The notes: a model not told the origin generated them from the sequence alone. Shown: positions 1 through 7,141, counted from the first letter of the stretch. The stretch is DNA of 9,605 nt from Candidatus Rifleibacteriota bacterium (GCA_022704885.1 JAKJFO010000157.1:1-9605), one strand, 5' to 3'. Numbers and translations: made by a program.

Positions 1-2702
1 AAGGCAAGAACAATCGCAAAGATCGCCTGCATATTCCGGTTGGCTCGGAAATGCGTGTTGAGCCTGGTGAAAAGGTTACCCCGGGCAAAGCCGTTGCTGA
101 ATACAACCCGAACAACATCGTCACCGGCTACACCGGCGAAGTAATCTTCGAAGGAATCGAACAGAAAGACGGTATGGTCGTTTCTGAAGCCGGTATCATC
201 AGAATCCTGACCCAGGATTTCGACCCGGTCACTAAAGATTTCATCATCGAAGACTACAAGATTCCTCAGGGTTCTACCCTCAAAGTTGACGACAACGAAA
301 TCATTCACGCCGGCAACCTGCTCGCCGAAATCTCAGCCCAGTCACACGCCGCTATCTCGCGTATGGACGGTATTGCCAGATTCGAAAACATTCGTGTTAA
401 AAACAAGCAGGTCATCAGCGACAACGGTATGGTCTTCATCTTCCCGGTTGGCGAAAAGCATGGTGAACGCAAGGAATACAGTCTGCCCAAAGGCGTCAAG
501 GAAGCCAAAGAAGCTGCCATCAAAAATGCCGGCATGATTCTCAATGTTAAGAACGGTGACGAAGTGTTCCCGAACCAGAAACTGCTGTCGGTTATCTCTG
601 AAGTTGACGGAACAGTCTCACTCACCGCAGGTGGCACCAAGATTTCGGTATCGAAAGAAGCCGAAGAAGAATACGAATTCAAGGGCGAAATGGCAGCGGC
701 TATCGATGAACAGAACAAGATGCTCTCTCTGATCGCGCCGATCTCCGGCCTGGTAAGAGTAATCAACGAAAAGAGCGCCGCTAACAAGACTCTTGACCGC
801 AAACGTGTCATCGTTAAGAATGAGATCGAATACCCGGTTCCGCGTGGCGTCATCCTGCGCCCCAAAGAAAACTGCAAGATTCCGAACGGCGGCGATGTTG
901 CCGAAAACGGCGAACTGACAACCAAACTGTTCATTCAGGCTGAAATCGACGGTGTTGTCGAAATCACCAAGATCAGCTCGGAAACCCGCATCCATCTGAT
1001 CAGTGAAGACATTGAACTGATCAAATATGCCACTCTGGCTCGTGCCGCGGTAAACCGCGAAACTGACGAAGTTATCGCCGAAAGCGGCACCGAAATCGAT
1101 GACGACCTGTTTGCCATTATCGATGAAAACCGCGCCGCCGTGCGTGAAGTCTACATCGTGAAAGGTGAGCAGAAGGCTGTTAACGTCATTGGCGAAGACG
1201 ACATGAAGGTTCAGTATCCGGTTCCGCGTGGTGCTACCATCAATGTCGACAACGGTCAGGTTGTCAAGGCCGGCGACAAGCTGGTGAGCGACATCGAGCC
1301 GATGACCAGCGAAATTTCGGGTAAGGTCAACTATATCTACGGCTACAACAAGATCATCTGCGAAGAAATCATCGAGAAGGTTCTTGTATACAGCGGCGTG
1401 GAATTCAGTTACCCGGCATCTCTCAGCCTCAAGTTCCCGCCGACCGTAGTAAAAGATGGTGAACTCACCGTCACGCCGATTCCATTCGAAACCTATACTC
1501 AGGTAGAAGACAGCGACGGCGCCGGAATCAGAATCTGCCAGAAGGTGCTGCGAGAAAAGAAATACGCGATTACCAAGGAAATGGTTTCCAGTGGCGCGCT
1601 GGTCGTCAATGACGGTCAGGAAGTCAAGGAAGGCCAGGTTATTGCTGTTCTCAAGGCAGCCAACAAGGGTGTTGTTCTGCTCGACCACGATTCTTCAAAA
1701 GAAGGCAAAGTCAAGAGCACCATCAAGAGCATCATCGTACAGCCAGGTGAATCGCATCAGATTCTCGATGGCGCTGAGCTCAGAGTGGAAGACGGAGCCA
1801 AGGTCAAGAAAGGTGAGATCCTCGCCAAGTGGGGTGCCTCAGCCAGAAAGACCACCGACATCATTCAGGGTCTGCCGCGCGTTGCCGAACTGTTCGAAGT
1901 GCGCCGCCCCAAGAAAGAAGCCGTTATCGCCGAAGAATCTGGCGTCGTGCATGTTGCCGGCAACACCGTCAGCATTCAGGACTACAAGACCGGCATTGAA
2001 AAGCCTGTTCGACTGGCCTTCGGGGCCTCTGGTCTCGTGGTCCATGACGGCGAATACGTCGAAGCCGGTGATGTTCTCACTGACGGCAAAGTATTCTCCA
2101 AGAAGCTGGTCAAGGTCGTCGGTCTGCCGATCGTTCGCCGCTACCTGATGGACGAAATCCAGCGCGTTTACCGCGATCAGGGCGTCAGCATCAACGACAA
2201 GCATATCGAAATCATTGTTCGCCAGATGTTGCGCAAGGTTGTTATCACCGAATCTGGTGACTCTGAATTCCTGCAGAACGAATCAGTCCATGTCAGACGC
2301 TTCGAAGAACGCGTTAACAAACTGATCGAAAAGGGCAAACGCCCGCCGGCAGGTGTTCCGATGATCCAGGGTATCACCAAGGCTTCGTTGACCACCGACA
2401 GCTTCATTTCAGCCGCTTCGTTCCAGGAAACCACCCGTGTTCTGACCAAGGCTGCAATCAAGTCGAAGGTAGATTATCTCAAGGGTCTGAAGGAAAATCT
2501 GATTATTGGTAAGCTGATTCCAGCCGGAACTGGCCTGTCGATAAGCAAGAACATCAACTTCAGGAACCTGCCGATCGAAGTAGAGCCTGTCAGCAGCGAT
2601 GAAACCGCCGAACTTTTCCAGAATCCGGCCGACAATGGCGAATCTGAAAAACTCGACGAACTCGAAAAAGAACTTTTCCTGGAATCTCCAGAAAAAAAAT
2701 AA
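1..2702 (+). CDS. rpoC: RNA polymerase beta' subunit, C-terminal part (5' end outside window)
   Basis: This is the 3' part of the gene for the largest catalytic subunit of RNA polymerase. The frame is open from base 3, and TAA is at 2700-2702, giving about 899 visible residues. The downstream part is unmistakable beta': GLPRVAELFE from base 1869 (the segment after the trigger loop), DKHIEIIVRQMLRKV from about 2196, GITKASLTTDSFISAASF from 2370, and then KENLIIGKLIPAGTG. Upstream of about 1850 the protein is a tandem series of beta-rich repeats with the pattern P-x-G-x(n)-V-x-x-G-x-x-V-x-x-G-x-x-L. Two share an exact YPVPRG (831-848 and 1215-1232). They resemble the sandwich-barrel hybrid motifs of the SI3 insertion in E. 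coli beta'. The trigger helix that should precede the insertion lies outside the window. After the conserved core comes an acidic Glu/Asp-rich tail of about 45 residues. rpoB presumably lies upstream. Confidence 0.97.
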   Translation, partial: GKNNRKDRLHIPVGSEMRVEPGEKVTPGKAVAEYNPNNIVTGYTGEVIFEGIEQKDGMVVSEAGIIRILTQDFDPVTKDFIIEDYKIPQGSTLKVDDNEIIHAGNLLAEISAQSHAAISRMDGIARFENIRVKNKQVISDNGMVFIFPVGEKHGERKEYSLPKGVKEAKEAAIKNAGMILNVKNGDEVFPNQKLLSVISEVDGTVSLTAGGTKISVSKEAEEEYEFKGEMAAAIDEQNKMLSLIAPISGLVRVINEKSAANKTLDRKRVIVKNEIEYPVPRGVILRPKENCKIPNGGDVAENGELTTKLFIQAEIDGVVEITKISSETRIHLISEDIELIKYATLARAAVNRETDEVIAESGTEIDDDLFAIIDENRAAVREVYIVKGEQKAVNVIGEDDMKVQYPVPRGATINVDNGQVVKAGDKLVSDIEPMTSEISGKVNYIYGYNKIICEEIIEKVLVYSGVEFSYPASLSLKFPPTVVKDGELTVTPIPFETYTQVEDSDGAGIRICQKVLREKKYAITKEMVSSGALVVNDGQEVKEGQVIAVLKAANKGVVLLDHDSSKEGKVKSTIKSIIVQPGESHQILDGAELRVEDGAKVKKGEILAKWGASARKTTDIIQGLPRVAELFEVRRPKKEAVIAEESGVVHVAGNTVSIQDYKTGIEKPVRLAFGASGLVVHDGEYVEAGDVLTDGKVFSKKLVKVVGLPIVRRYLMDEIQRVYRDQGVSINDKHIEIIVRQMLRKVVITESGDSEFLQNESVHVRRFEERVNKLIEKGKRPPAGVPMIQGITKASLTTDSFISAASFQETTRVLTKAAIKSKVDYLKGLKENLIIGKLIPAGTGLSISKNINFRNLPIEVEPVSSDETAELFQNPADNGESEKLDELEKELFLESPEKK

Positions 2703-2722
2703 TCCTGACTTAACAAGGTTAC

Positions 2723-2754
2723 AAAGTCGCCCCGGCAACGGGGCGACTTTTGTG
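2723..2754 (+). terminator. Rho-independent terminator after rpoC
   Basis: A perfect 12-bp stem, bases 2723-2734 pairing with 2739-2750, encloses the tetraloop GCAA (a GNRA loop closed by G-C). The stem centre is five consecutive G-C pairs. The descending arm runs into TTTT (2748-2751) and then GTGT, so the U tract is short but present. It lies 20 bases after the rpoC stop and before the rpsL promoter, as expected for the end of the rpoBC transcript. The opposite strand has only a three-T tract followed by G, so termination is likely one-directional. Confidence 0.85.
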
Positions 2755-2838
2755 TACACAATATTTTCATCGTCAGCGTCGGAATAATGCAACGATTGAC
2801 ACAGATATTTTGTGATATTTGCTCATGCATCGAAAAGT

Positions 2839-2939
2839 GGATCCTGCGAATTCGCACGCTTTCGCTAAAGCTTTGGCGCGACTGCGCGCAGACTGACCGA
2901 AAAAGAGTTGTTTTCATCCTGCGCTCAGTCGCAGGATTC
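2839..2939. repeat. Cluster of inverted repeats with competing pairings
   Basis: Several palindromes sit close together: TGCGAATTCGCA (2845-2856, perfect), GCTTT/AAAGC around a CGCT loop (2858-2871), CTGCGCGCAG (2882-2891, perfect) and an 8-bp hairpin ATCCTGCG/CGCAGGAT (2916-2923 with 2930-2937, loop CTCAGT). The 3' arm at 2929-2939 can instead pair with 2839-2849 over 11 positions, including one G-T wobble. No T tract follows, so these are not obvious terminators. The segment could be a structured small RNA, a protein-binding region upstream of the rpsL promoter, or incidental. The pairings are read directly; the function is unknown. Confidence 0.45.
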
Positions 2940-2984
2940 AGGCCTGTCTTCTTATCTGGAATTGCTTTGTACGCAAAAAGGCTG

Positions 2985-3013
2985 TTGACAAGGTTGTAAA
3001 CATGTGATAAGAT
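2985..3013 (+). promoter_or_regulatory. Strong sigma70-type promoter for the rpsL operon
   Basis: A consensus -35 TTGACA (2985-2990) is followed by a 17-base spacer and the -10 element TAAGAT (3008-3013). TG at 3005-3006 gives an extended -10, TGaTAAGAT. Transcription should start near 3019-3021, giving a leader of about 66 bases before the GTG of rpsL. This is the best promoter-like sequence I found in the window and it precedes the whole ribosomal-protein run. It also implies that the housekeeping sigma factor of this organism reads E. coli-like elements. Confidence 0.85.
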
Positions 3014-3017
3014 CAAA

Positions 3018-3042
3018 TTCCACCTCTCTGCATCAGGTGGGG
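3018..3042 (+). promoter_or_regulatory. 5'-leader hairpin of the str-S10 transcript
   Basis: CCACCT (3020-3025) pairs with AGGTGG (3035-3040) around a 9-base loop. Two further G-U pairs extend the stem to 3018 and 3042, and ATTTT follows. It lies almost exactly at the predicted transcription start. It could stabilise the mRNA 5' end, act as a weak attenuator, or bind a ribosomal protein. ATCAAATTC occurs on both sides of it, at 3012-3020 and 3060-3068, and TTGTAAA at 2994-3000 and 3053-3059. Function is inferred only. Confidence 0.4.
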
Positions 3043-3070
3043 ATTTTGCAGTTTGTAAAATCAAATTCGT

Positions 3071-3080
3071 AAAGGAAGGT
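3071..3080 (+). promoter_or_regulatory. Ribosome binding site deciding the GTG start of rpsL
   Basis: AAAGGAAGGT gives two overlapping Shine-Dalgarno-like cores (AAGGA and GAAGG) 7-10 bases before GTG at 3087. No ATG lies at a suitable distance in frame, so the GTG start is well supported. Confidence 0.75.
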
Positions 3081-3086
3081 GTTGTC

Positions 3087-3461
3087 GTGCCTACTATTAA
3101 TCAATTAATCAGAAAGGCCAGACAGGCGGTTAAGTACAAATCCAACTCGCCGGCGCTCGATAGCTGCCCGCAGCGACGTGGTGTATGTACTGTGGTTAAA
3201 ACCACTACACCGAAGAAACCGAACTCGGCTCTTCGCAAAATCGCCCGTATCAGGCTGACTAACAAGATTGAGGTAACCGCCTACATTCCCGGCATCGGTC
3301 ATAACCTGCAGGAGCATTCAGTTGTAATGATCCGCGGCGGCCGCGTCAAGGATCTGCCCGGCGTTCGTTACCACATCATCCGCGGAGCACTGGATTGCGC
3401 TGGCGTAGCCAACCGCATGCAGTCTCGCTCTAAGTATGGTGCCAAACGGCCCAAGAAATAA
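3087..3461 (+). CDS. rpsL: 30S ribosomal protein S12
   Basis: S12 lies beside the decoding centre of the small subunit and helps monitor codon-anticodon pairing. The protein has 124 residues, the usual length, and matches the family end to end. Landmarks include CPQRRGVC (27-34), [12 protein letters not shown] (40-51), GHNLQEHSV (71-79) and [14 protein letters not shown] (83-96). Lys43, Lys88 and Pro91, whose substitution causes streptomycin resistance or dependence in other bacteria, are all wild type. Asp89, the residue methylthiolated by RimO in E. coli, is present. The start is GTG at 3087, chosen because it gives the canonical MPTINQL N-terminus and has AAGGAAGG at 3072-3079 in front. 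It is the first gene after the promoter at 2985-3013 and is followed 13 bases later by rpsG. Confidence 0.98.
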   Translation: MPTINQLIRKARQAVKYKSNSPALDSCPQRRGVCTVVKTTTPKKPNSALRKIARIRLTNKIEVTAYIPGIGHNLQEHSVVMIRGGRVKDLPGVRYHIIRGALDCAGVANRMQSRSKYGAKRPKK

Positions 3462-3474
3462 GGAGATTTAATTC

Positions 3475-3948
3475 ATGCCACGACGTGGTCACGTATCGAA
3501 AAGAGAATTGACTCCTGATTCAGTTTACAACTCAAAGCTGGTCACCCGTTTCATCAATAACCTGATGATGTGTGGCAAAAAGAGCATCGGCAGCCGCATA
3601 TTCTATGATGCGATTGAAATGCTCAGCAAGAAAAGAAAAGACGACAATGCGCTCGAACTTTTCAAAAAGGTTGTAGACAGCGCCAAGCCGATCGTTGAAG
3701 TTCGCAGCAAACGTGTTGGTGGTGCTAACTATCAGGTTCCGATCGAAGTTAAAGCCGATCGCGCAGTAGCTCTGGCTTTCCGCTGGATCCTCAAGCATTC
3801 ACGTGCCAGAAAAGAAAAATCAATGGCTGACCGTCTGTCAGGAGAATTCGACGATATTCTCAACAACACCGGCGCAACCATGAAGAAGCGCGACGAAGTA
3901 CACAGAATGGCCGATGCCAACAAGGCATTTGCACACTTCCGGGTTTGA
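3475..3948 (+). CDS. rpsG: 30S ribosomal protein S7
   Basis: S7 is a primary binding protein for the 3' major domain of 16S rRNA. It starts assembly of the 30S head and touches E-site tRNA. The protein has 157 residues, within one residue of the common bacterial length. It opens with MPRRGHVSKR and carries YNSKLVTRFINNLM, the hallmark PIVEVRSKRVGGANYQVPIEV (near residues 73-93), TMKKRDEVHRMA and the C-terminal ANKAFAHFRV. The start at 3475 follows AGGAG at 3461-3465, which overlaps the rpsL stop. In E. coli, S7 represses the str operon by binding a long rpsL-rpsG intercistronic region. Here the spacer is only 13 bases, so that mechanism cannot work in the same form. Confidence 0.98.
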   Translation: MPRRGHVSKRELTPDSVYNSKLVTRFINNLMMCGKKSIGSRIFYDAIEMLSKKRKDDNALELFKKVVDSAKPIVEVRSKRVGGANYQVPIEVKADRAVALAFRWILKHSRARKEKSMADRLSGEFDDILNNTGATMKKRDEVHRMADANKAFAHFRV

Positions 3949-3960
3949 TGAATTTTTGTG

Positions 3961-3966
3961 TATAAT
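3961..3966 (+). promoter_or_regulatory. Possible internal promoter (-10) for fusA
   Basis: A perfect TATAAT lies in the short rpsG-fusA spacer, 26 bases before the fusA ATG. The -35 region at the right distance is poor (TTCCGG at 3937-3942 with an 18-base spacer). TG lies one base further upstream than in a true extended -10. A transcript starting near 3973 would still include the GAAGGA ribosome binding site (3977-3982). The sequence allows a weak secondary promoter but does not prove one. Confidence 0.3.
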
Positions 3967-3991
3967 CGTTTGCACTGAAGGAATCCATTAA

Positions 3992-6118
3992 ATGACGACC
4001 CTCGAAACAATCAGTAAGATCAGAAACATCGGAATCGTGGCCCATATCGATGCAGGTAAGACCACGACCACCGAGCGCATTCTGTATTACACTGGCAAAG
4101 CCTACAAAATGGGTGAAGTTCACGAGGGAACCGCAGTCATGGACTGGATGGTCCAGGAGCAGGAGCGTGGAATCACAATTACCAGTGCGGCGACCAAATG
4201 CCATTGGCGTGATTGTGACATCAACATTATAGACACGCCCGGGCACGTGGATTTTACTGCCGAAGTCGAACGCTCATTGCGAGTTTTAGACGGTGCAGTA
4301 GTGGTTTTCTGTGCGGTTGCAGGTGTTCAGCCACAGTCCGAAACTGTCTGGCGCCAGGCCAATCGCTACAAGGTTCCCAGAGTTGCTTTCGTCAACAAAA
4401 TGGACAGAACCGGTGCAAGTTTTGACCGCGTCGTGCAGCAAATTGCTGATCGACTTGGTTCAAAGCCCCTGCCGATCGTTCTTCCGGTTGGTGCCGAAGA
4501 TAGTTTTGTTGGTCACATCGACCTGCTCACCATGCAGGAACACGTCTGGGACGAAGAATCCCAGAAGAAACTCGGTGCCGAATTCAAAACTGTCGATGTT
4601 CCGGTCGAGTATCTCGAAAAGGCTAAGGCCGCCCGTGATGCCATGATCGAAATGCTTTCGGCTTATAATGACGAAATTCTCGAGCTTTACCTTGAAGAAA
4701 AAGAGATTTCTCTCGAACTTCTACAGAAAACTCTCCGTCAGGCTACTATCGACAATAAGGTGGTGCCGGTGCTCTGTGGTTCAAGTCTTCGCAACAAGGG
4801 TGTCCAGGACCTCCTTGACGCTGTTACCTGGTATCTTCCTTCGCCGCTCGATATTCCGCCGACCATGGCCTATAAGCCCGAGACCCACGAAGAAGTGGCG
4901 ATCAAGGCTGACCCGGCAGGTGAATTCGCGGCTCTTGTCTTCAAGATTGCAACCGATTCTCACGTCGGTAAGCTCGCTTACCTGAGAATTTATTCCGGAA
5001 GCATTGAATCAGGCAAAGTGGTTTATAACATGACCCGTGAGGGCCGCAAGGAAAGAATCGGCAGACTGCTGCAGATGCATGCCAATCAGCGCCAGGATAT
5101 TCCAGTCGTTGCTGCAGGTGATATCGTAGCTGCTGTCGGTCTGAAAAACATTGGCACCGGTGATACTCTTACCAGTGTAACTGGCCAGCCGACCCTCGAA
5201 AAAATCACTTTCCCCGAAACAGTCATTTCTGTTGCCATCGAACCGAAAACTCAAGGCGACCTCGCGAAACTGACTGAAGTGCTTGACGCACTGATGAACG
5301 AAGACCCGACCTTCAAGGCCAAGATCGATTCTGAAACTGGCGAAACCCTGATTTCAGGCATGGGCGAGTTGCATCTCGAAGTAATCGTCGATCGCATAAT
5401 CCGCGAATTCAACGTAAAAGCTTCGGTTGGCAAACCGCAGGTAGCCTACAAAGAAGGCATCACTGCTGCTGGCAGGGGCGAAAGCACCTACGAAAAGCAG
5501 ATCGGTGGCAAGAACCAGTTCGCTCAGGTATCACTTACCGTCGAGTCGCTCGAAAGAGGGCAGGGTTTCAAGTTCGTTAACAAACTGCCGGAAGGCAGTC
5601 TGCCGAAGCCATTTCTGGCAGCTATCGAAAAAGGTTGCCAGGACTCAATGAATGATGGTATCCTAGCAGGCTTCCCGGTGGTAGATGTGCTGGTTCGACT
5701 TGATGGAGCAACGTTTCGCGAAGGCGAAAGCAATGATATCGCTTTTAAAATCGCGACTTACGAAGCTATGAAAGCAGCCATGCGCAACGCCAGACCAGTT
5801 CTTCTCGAGCCTTTCATGAAGGTCGAGATCGAGACTCCCGAAAGTTATGTCGGCGATATCATTGGTAACATGAATTCACGGCGCGGTAAGGTAATCAACA
5901 TGGAAATGCGCGAAGATGTCAGAGTAATCGACTGTCATGCTCCGCTTTCCGACATGTTCGGTTATTCAACCCAGCTGCGATCGCTCTCGCAGGGGCGCGC
6001 CACCTTCACCATGGAGCTGTTGCACTATGATGAAGTTCCTAAATCGGTAACTGAACGTATACTTGGCGTGTCTGGTTACAGCCAGCCGCCGCAGCAAATG
6101 ACAGCGGGCGATAACTGA
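3992..6118 (+). CDS. fusA: Elongation factor G (translocation GTPase), with altered domain IV tip
   Basis: EF-G drives tRNA-mRNA translocation and, with ribosome recycling factor, splits the ribosome after termination. The protein has 708 residues, full length. All G motifs are present: P-loop AHIDAGKT (17-24), RGITIT with Thr62, DTPGH with catalytic His85, NKMD (135-138), and GSS before domain II. Domains III to V follow, including GMGELHLEV and, near the end, [22 protein letters not shown]. Domain IV is unusual. Loop I reads [10 protein letters not shown] (504-513), where typical EF-G has SGGRGQYGHV. Loop II reads [11 protein letters not shown] (572-582), where E. coli has FGSYHDVDSSE, so Arg576 replaces His583. 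Position in the str operon argues that this is the housekeeping EF-G, but a divergent paralogue is possible. ATG at 3992 follows GAAGGA. No tuf gene follows; rpsJ starts 45 bases on. Confidence 0.96.
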   Translation: MTTLETISKIRNIGIVAHIDAGKTTTTERILYYTGKAYKMGEVHEGTAVMDWMVQEQERGITITSAATKCHWRDCDINIIDTPGHVDFTAEVERSLRVLDGAVVVFCAVAGVQPQSETVWRQANRYKVPRVAFVNKMDRTGASFDRVVQQIADRLGSKPLPIVLPVGAEDSFVGHIDLLTMQEHVWDEESQKKLGAEFKTVDVPVEYLEKAKAARDAMIEMLSAYNDEILELYLEEKEISLELLQKTLRQATIDNKVVPVLCGSSLRNKGVQDLLDAVTWYLPSPLDIPPTMAYKPETHEEVAIKADPAGEFAALVFKIATDSHVGKLAYLRIYSGSIESGKVVYNMTREGRKERIGRLLQMHANQRQDIPVVAAGDIVAAVGLKNIGTGDTLTSVTGQPTLEKITFPETVISVAIEPKTQGDLAKLTEVLDALMNEDPTFKAKIDSETGETLISGMGELHLEVIVDRIIREFNVKASVGKPQVAYKEGITAAGRGESTYEKQIGGKNQFAQVSLTVESLERGQGFKFVNKLPEGSLPKPFLAAIEKGCQDSMNDGILAGFPVVDVLVRLDGATFREGESNDIAFKIATYEAMKAAMRNARPVLLEPFMKVEIETPESYVGDIIGNMNSRRGKVINMEMREDVRVIDCHAPLSDMFGYSTQLRSLSQGRATFTMELLHYDEVPKSVTERILGVSGYSQPPQQMTAGDN

Positions 6119-6163
6119 TCGTCGCGGTCAATTTCTTACCAAGATCCAGAAAAGGAGTTTGTA

Positions 6164-6475
6164 ATGGCTAAGCAGAAGATGCGGTTGTCTCTGAAGGCTT
6201 TTGATCATCGTCTTCTCGACCAGTCAGTGGCCAGAATCTGTGACACCGTAAAACGTACTGGAACCAAAATTTCCGGCCCGATCCCGATGCCGACCGAGCT
6301 GAGAAAATATACGGTTCTGCGCTCTCCCTTCGTTAACAAGGATGCACGCGAACAGTTCGAAATGAGAATTCACAAACGCAACATCGATTTGTACAACCCG
6401 TCAAGTCAGACCGTTGATTCTCTGATGAACATGGACCTTCCCTCCGGCGTCAACATCGAAATCAAGATGTTGTAA
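6164..6475 (+). CDS. rpsJ: 30S ribosomal protein S10 (NusE)
   Basis: S10 belongs to the 30S head. As NusE it also pairs with NusB in transcription antitermination and binds NusG to couple transcription with translation. The protein has 103 residues, the standard length. Family landmarks are [13 protein letters not shown] (near 10-22), [29 protein letters not shown], the RIHKR segment and [18 protein letters not shown] at the C-terminus. ATG at 6164 has AAAGGAG (6151-6157) in front. In E. coli rpsJ opens the S10 operon behind a long L4-binding leader. Here it lies 45 bases after fusA, with no recognisable promoter or hairpin between, so it is probably cotranscribed with fusA. Confidence 0.97.
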   Translation: MAKQKMRLSLKAFDHRLLDQSVARICDTVKRTGTKISGPIPMPTELRKYTVLRSPFVNKDAREQFEMRIHKRNIDLYNPSSQTVDSLMNMDLPSGVNIEIKML

Positions 6476-6502
6476 TCGGAAGGAAATCAGGAGGAAATAA
6501 TA

Positions 6503-7126
6503 ATGGGCGTTAAGGCAATATTGGGTACCAAAGTTGGTATGACCCAGATTTTTACAGACGATGGCAACGTGGTTCCTGTAACCGTTATCAGCGCAGGTCC
6601 CTGCACGATCATCCGCAAGGGTGACAGCAGCGTACAGGTCGGATATCGCGAAATCAGACCCGAAGCAGTCAAGAGACTGCTCAACAAGCCTCTGCGCATG
6701 AGCTTTGAAAAAGCCGGTGTTAAACCGTTCCGTTTTGTAAGAAGCTTGCCCGCTGACGAACTTGAAGGCATTGAGCCGAATACCGAAATCAATGTTTCAA
6801 TGTTTAAAGAAGGTGACCAGGTAAGTGTCACTGGAACCAGCAAGGGTAAAGGTTTTTCCGGCGCTATGGAACGTCATAACTTCAATGGCCAGCAGACAAC
6901 GCATGGTCAGTCTGACAGAGCACGCGCGACCGGTTCCATGGGTTCTGGTACCAACGCTTCTCGCACCTGGAAGGGCAAGAAGCTTCCTGGTCAGATGGGA
7001 AATGTTCGCAAGACCGTCAAAGGTCTGAAGATCGTTAAGGTTGACGAGCAGAAAAATCTTCTGCTGGTGAAGGGTTCCATCCCTGGAGCCGCGAACGGTC
7101 TGGTTATTATCAGGCGTCAGGCTTAA
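6503..7126 (+). CDS. rplC: 50S ribosomal protein L3
   Basis: L3 is an early assembly protein of the large subunit. Its long loop reaches towards the peptidyl-transferase centre. The protein has 207 residues, typical for bacteria. It begins MGVKAILGTKVGMTQIF, and the extension that penetrates the rRNA carries KGKGFSGAMERHNF, THGQSDRARATGSMG, then WKGKKLPGQMGNVRKTV. LLLVKGSIPGA follows near the end. The position methylated by PrmB in E. coli (Gln150, in SIGQ) appears to be Ser in the SMGS segment, so that modification is not expected; many bacteria also lack this Gln. ATG at 6503 follows a strong AGGAGG (6489-6494). The preceding gene ends 27 bases upstream. Confidence 0.98.
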   Translation: MGVKAILGTKVGMTQIFTDDGNVVPVTVISAGPCTIIRKGDSSVQVGYREIRPEAVKRLLNKPLRMSFEKAGVKPFRFVRSLPADELEGIEPNTEINVSMFKEGDQVSVTGTSKGKGFSGAMERHNFNGQQTTHGQSDRARATGSMGSGTNASRTWKGKKLPGQMGNVRKTVKGLKIVKVDEQKNLLLVKGSIPGAANGLVIIRRQA

Positions 7127-7141
7127 GGAACGGAGGAAATC

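Larger units (their letters stand above)
2703..3086. other. 384-bp intergenic region between rpoC and rpsL
   Basis: This is the only stretch over 300 bases without a gene. In order it holds the rpoC terminator (2723-2754), a segment with several inverted repeats (2839-2939), the rpsL promoter (2985-3013), a 5'-leader hairpin (3018-3042) and the rpsL ribosome binding site (3071-3079). Short open frames here, such as 2787-2999 on the + strand, have no good ribosome binding site and no recognisable protein, so I do not call them genes. No tRNA-like cloverleaf was seen. Confidence 0.8.

Noticed and set aside
618..1688. 356-codon open frame on the - strand inside rpoC
   Set aside because: It lies wholly antisense to the well-supported rpoC frame. 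The codon pattern of rpoC keeps the opposite frame free of stops, and the translation has no family resemblance.
2796..2821. Second possible promoter: TTGACA at 2796 with TGaTATTTG at 2813-2821
   Set aside because: The spacer between the hexamers is only 14 bases and the -10 is poor, so it is not a convincing promoter.
2858..2891. Hairpins GCTTT/AAAGC and CTGCGCGCAG as further terminators
   Set aside because: The stems are short and no T tract follows on either strand.
2787..2999. 70-codon open frame on the + strand in the rpoC-rpsL spacer
   Set aside because: It has no good ribosome binding site, overlaps the inverted-repeat cluster and the rpsL -35 region, and its translation resembles no protein I recognise.
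3035..3046. The leader hairpin followed by ATTTT as a true Rho-independent attenuator
   Set aside because: The stem has only six Watson-Crick pairs and the T run is four long after a GGGGA, which is too weak to call.
2474..3064. 196-codon open frame on the - strand overlapping the end of rpoC
   Set aside because: Its coding part is the antisense of conserved rpoC sequence and it runs through the terminator and rpsL promoter. The composition is that of a shadow frame.
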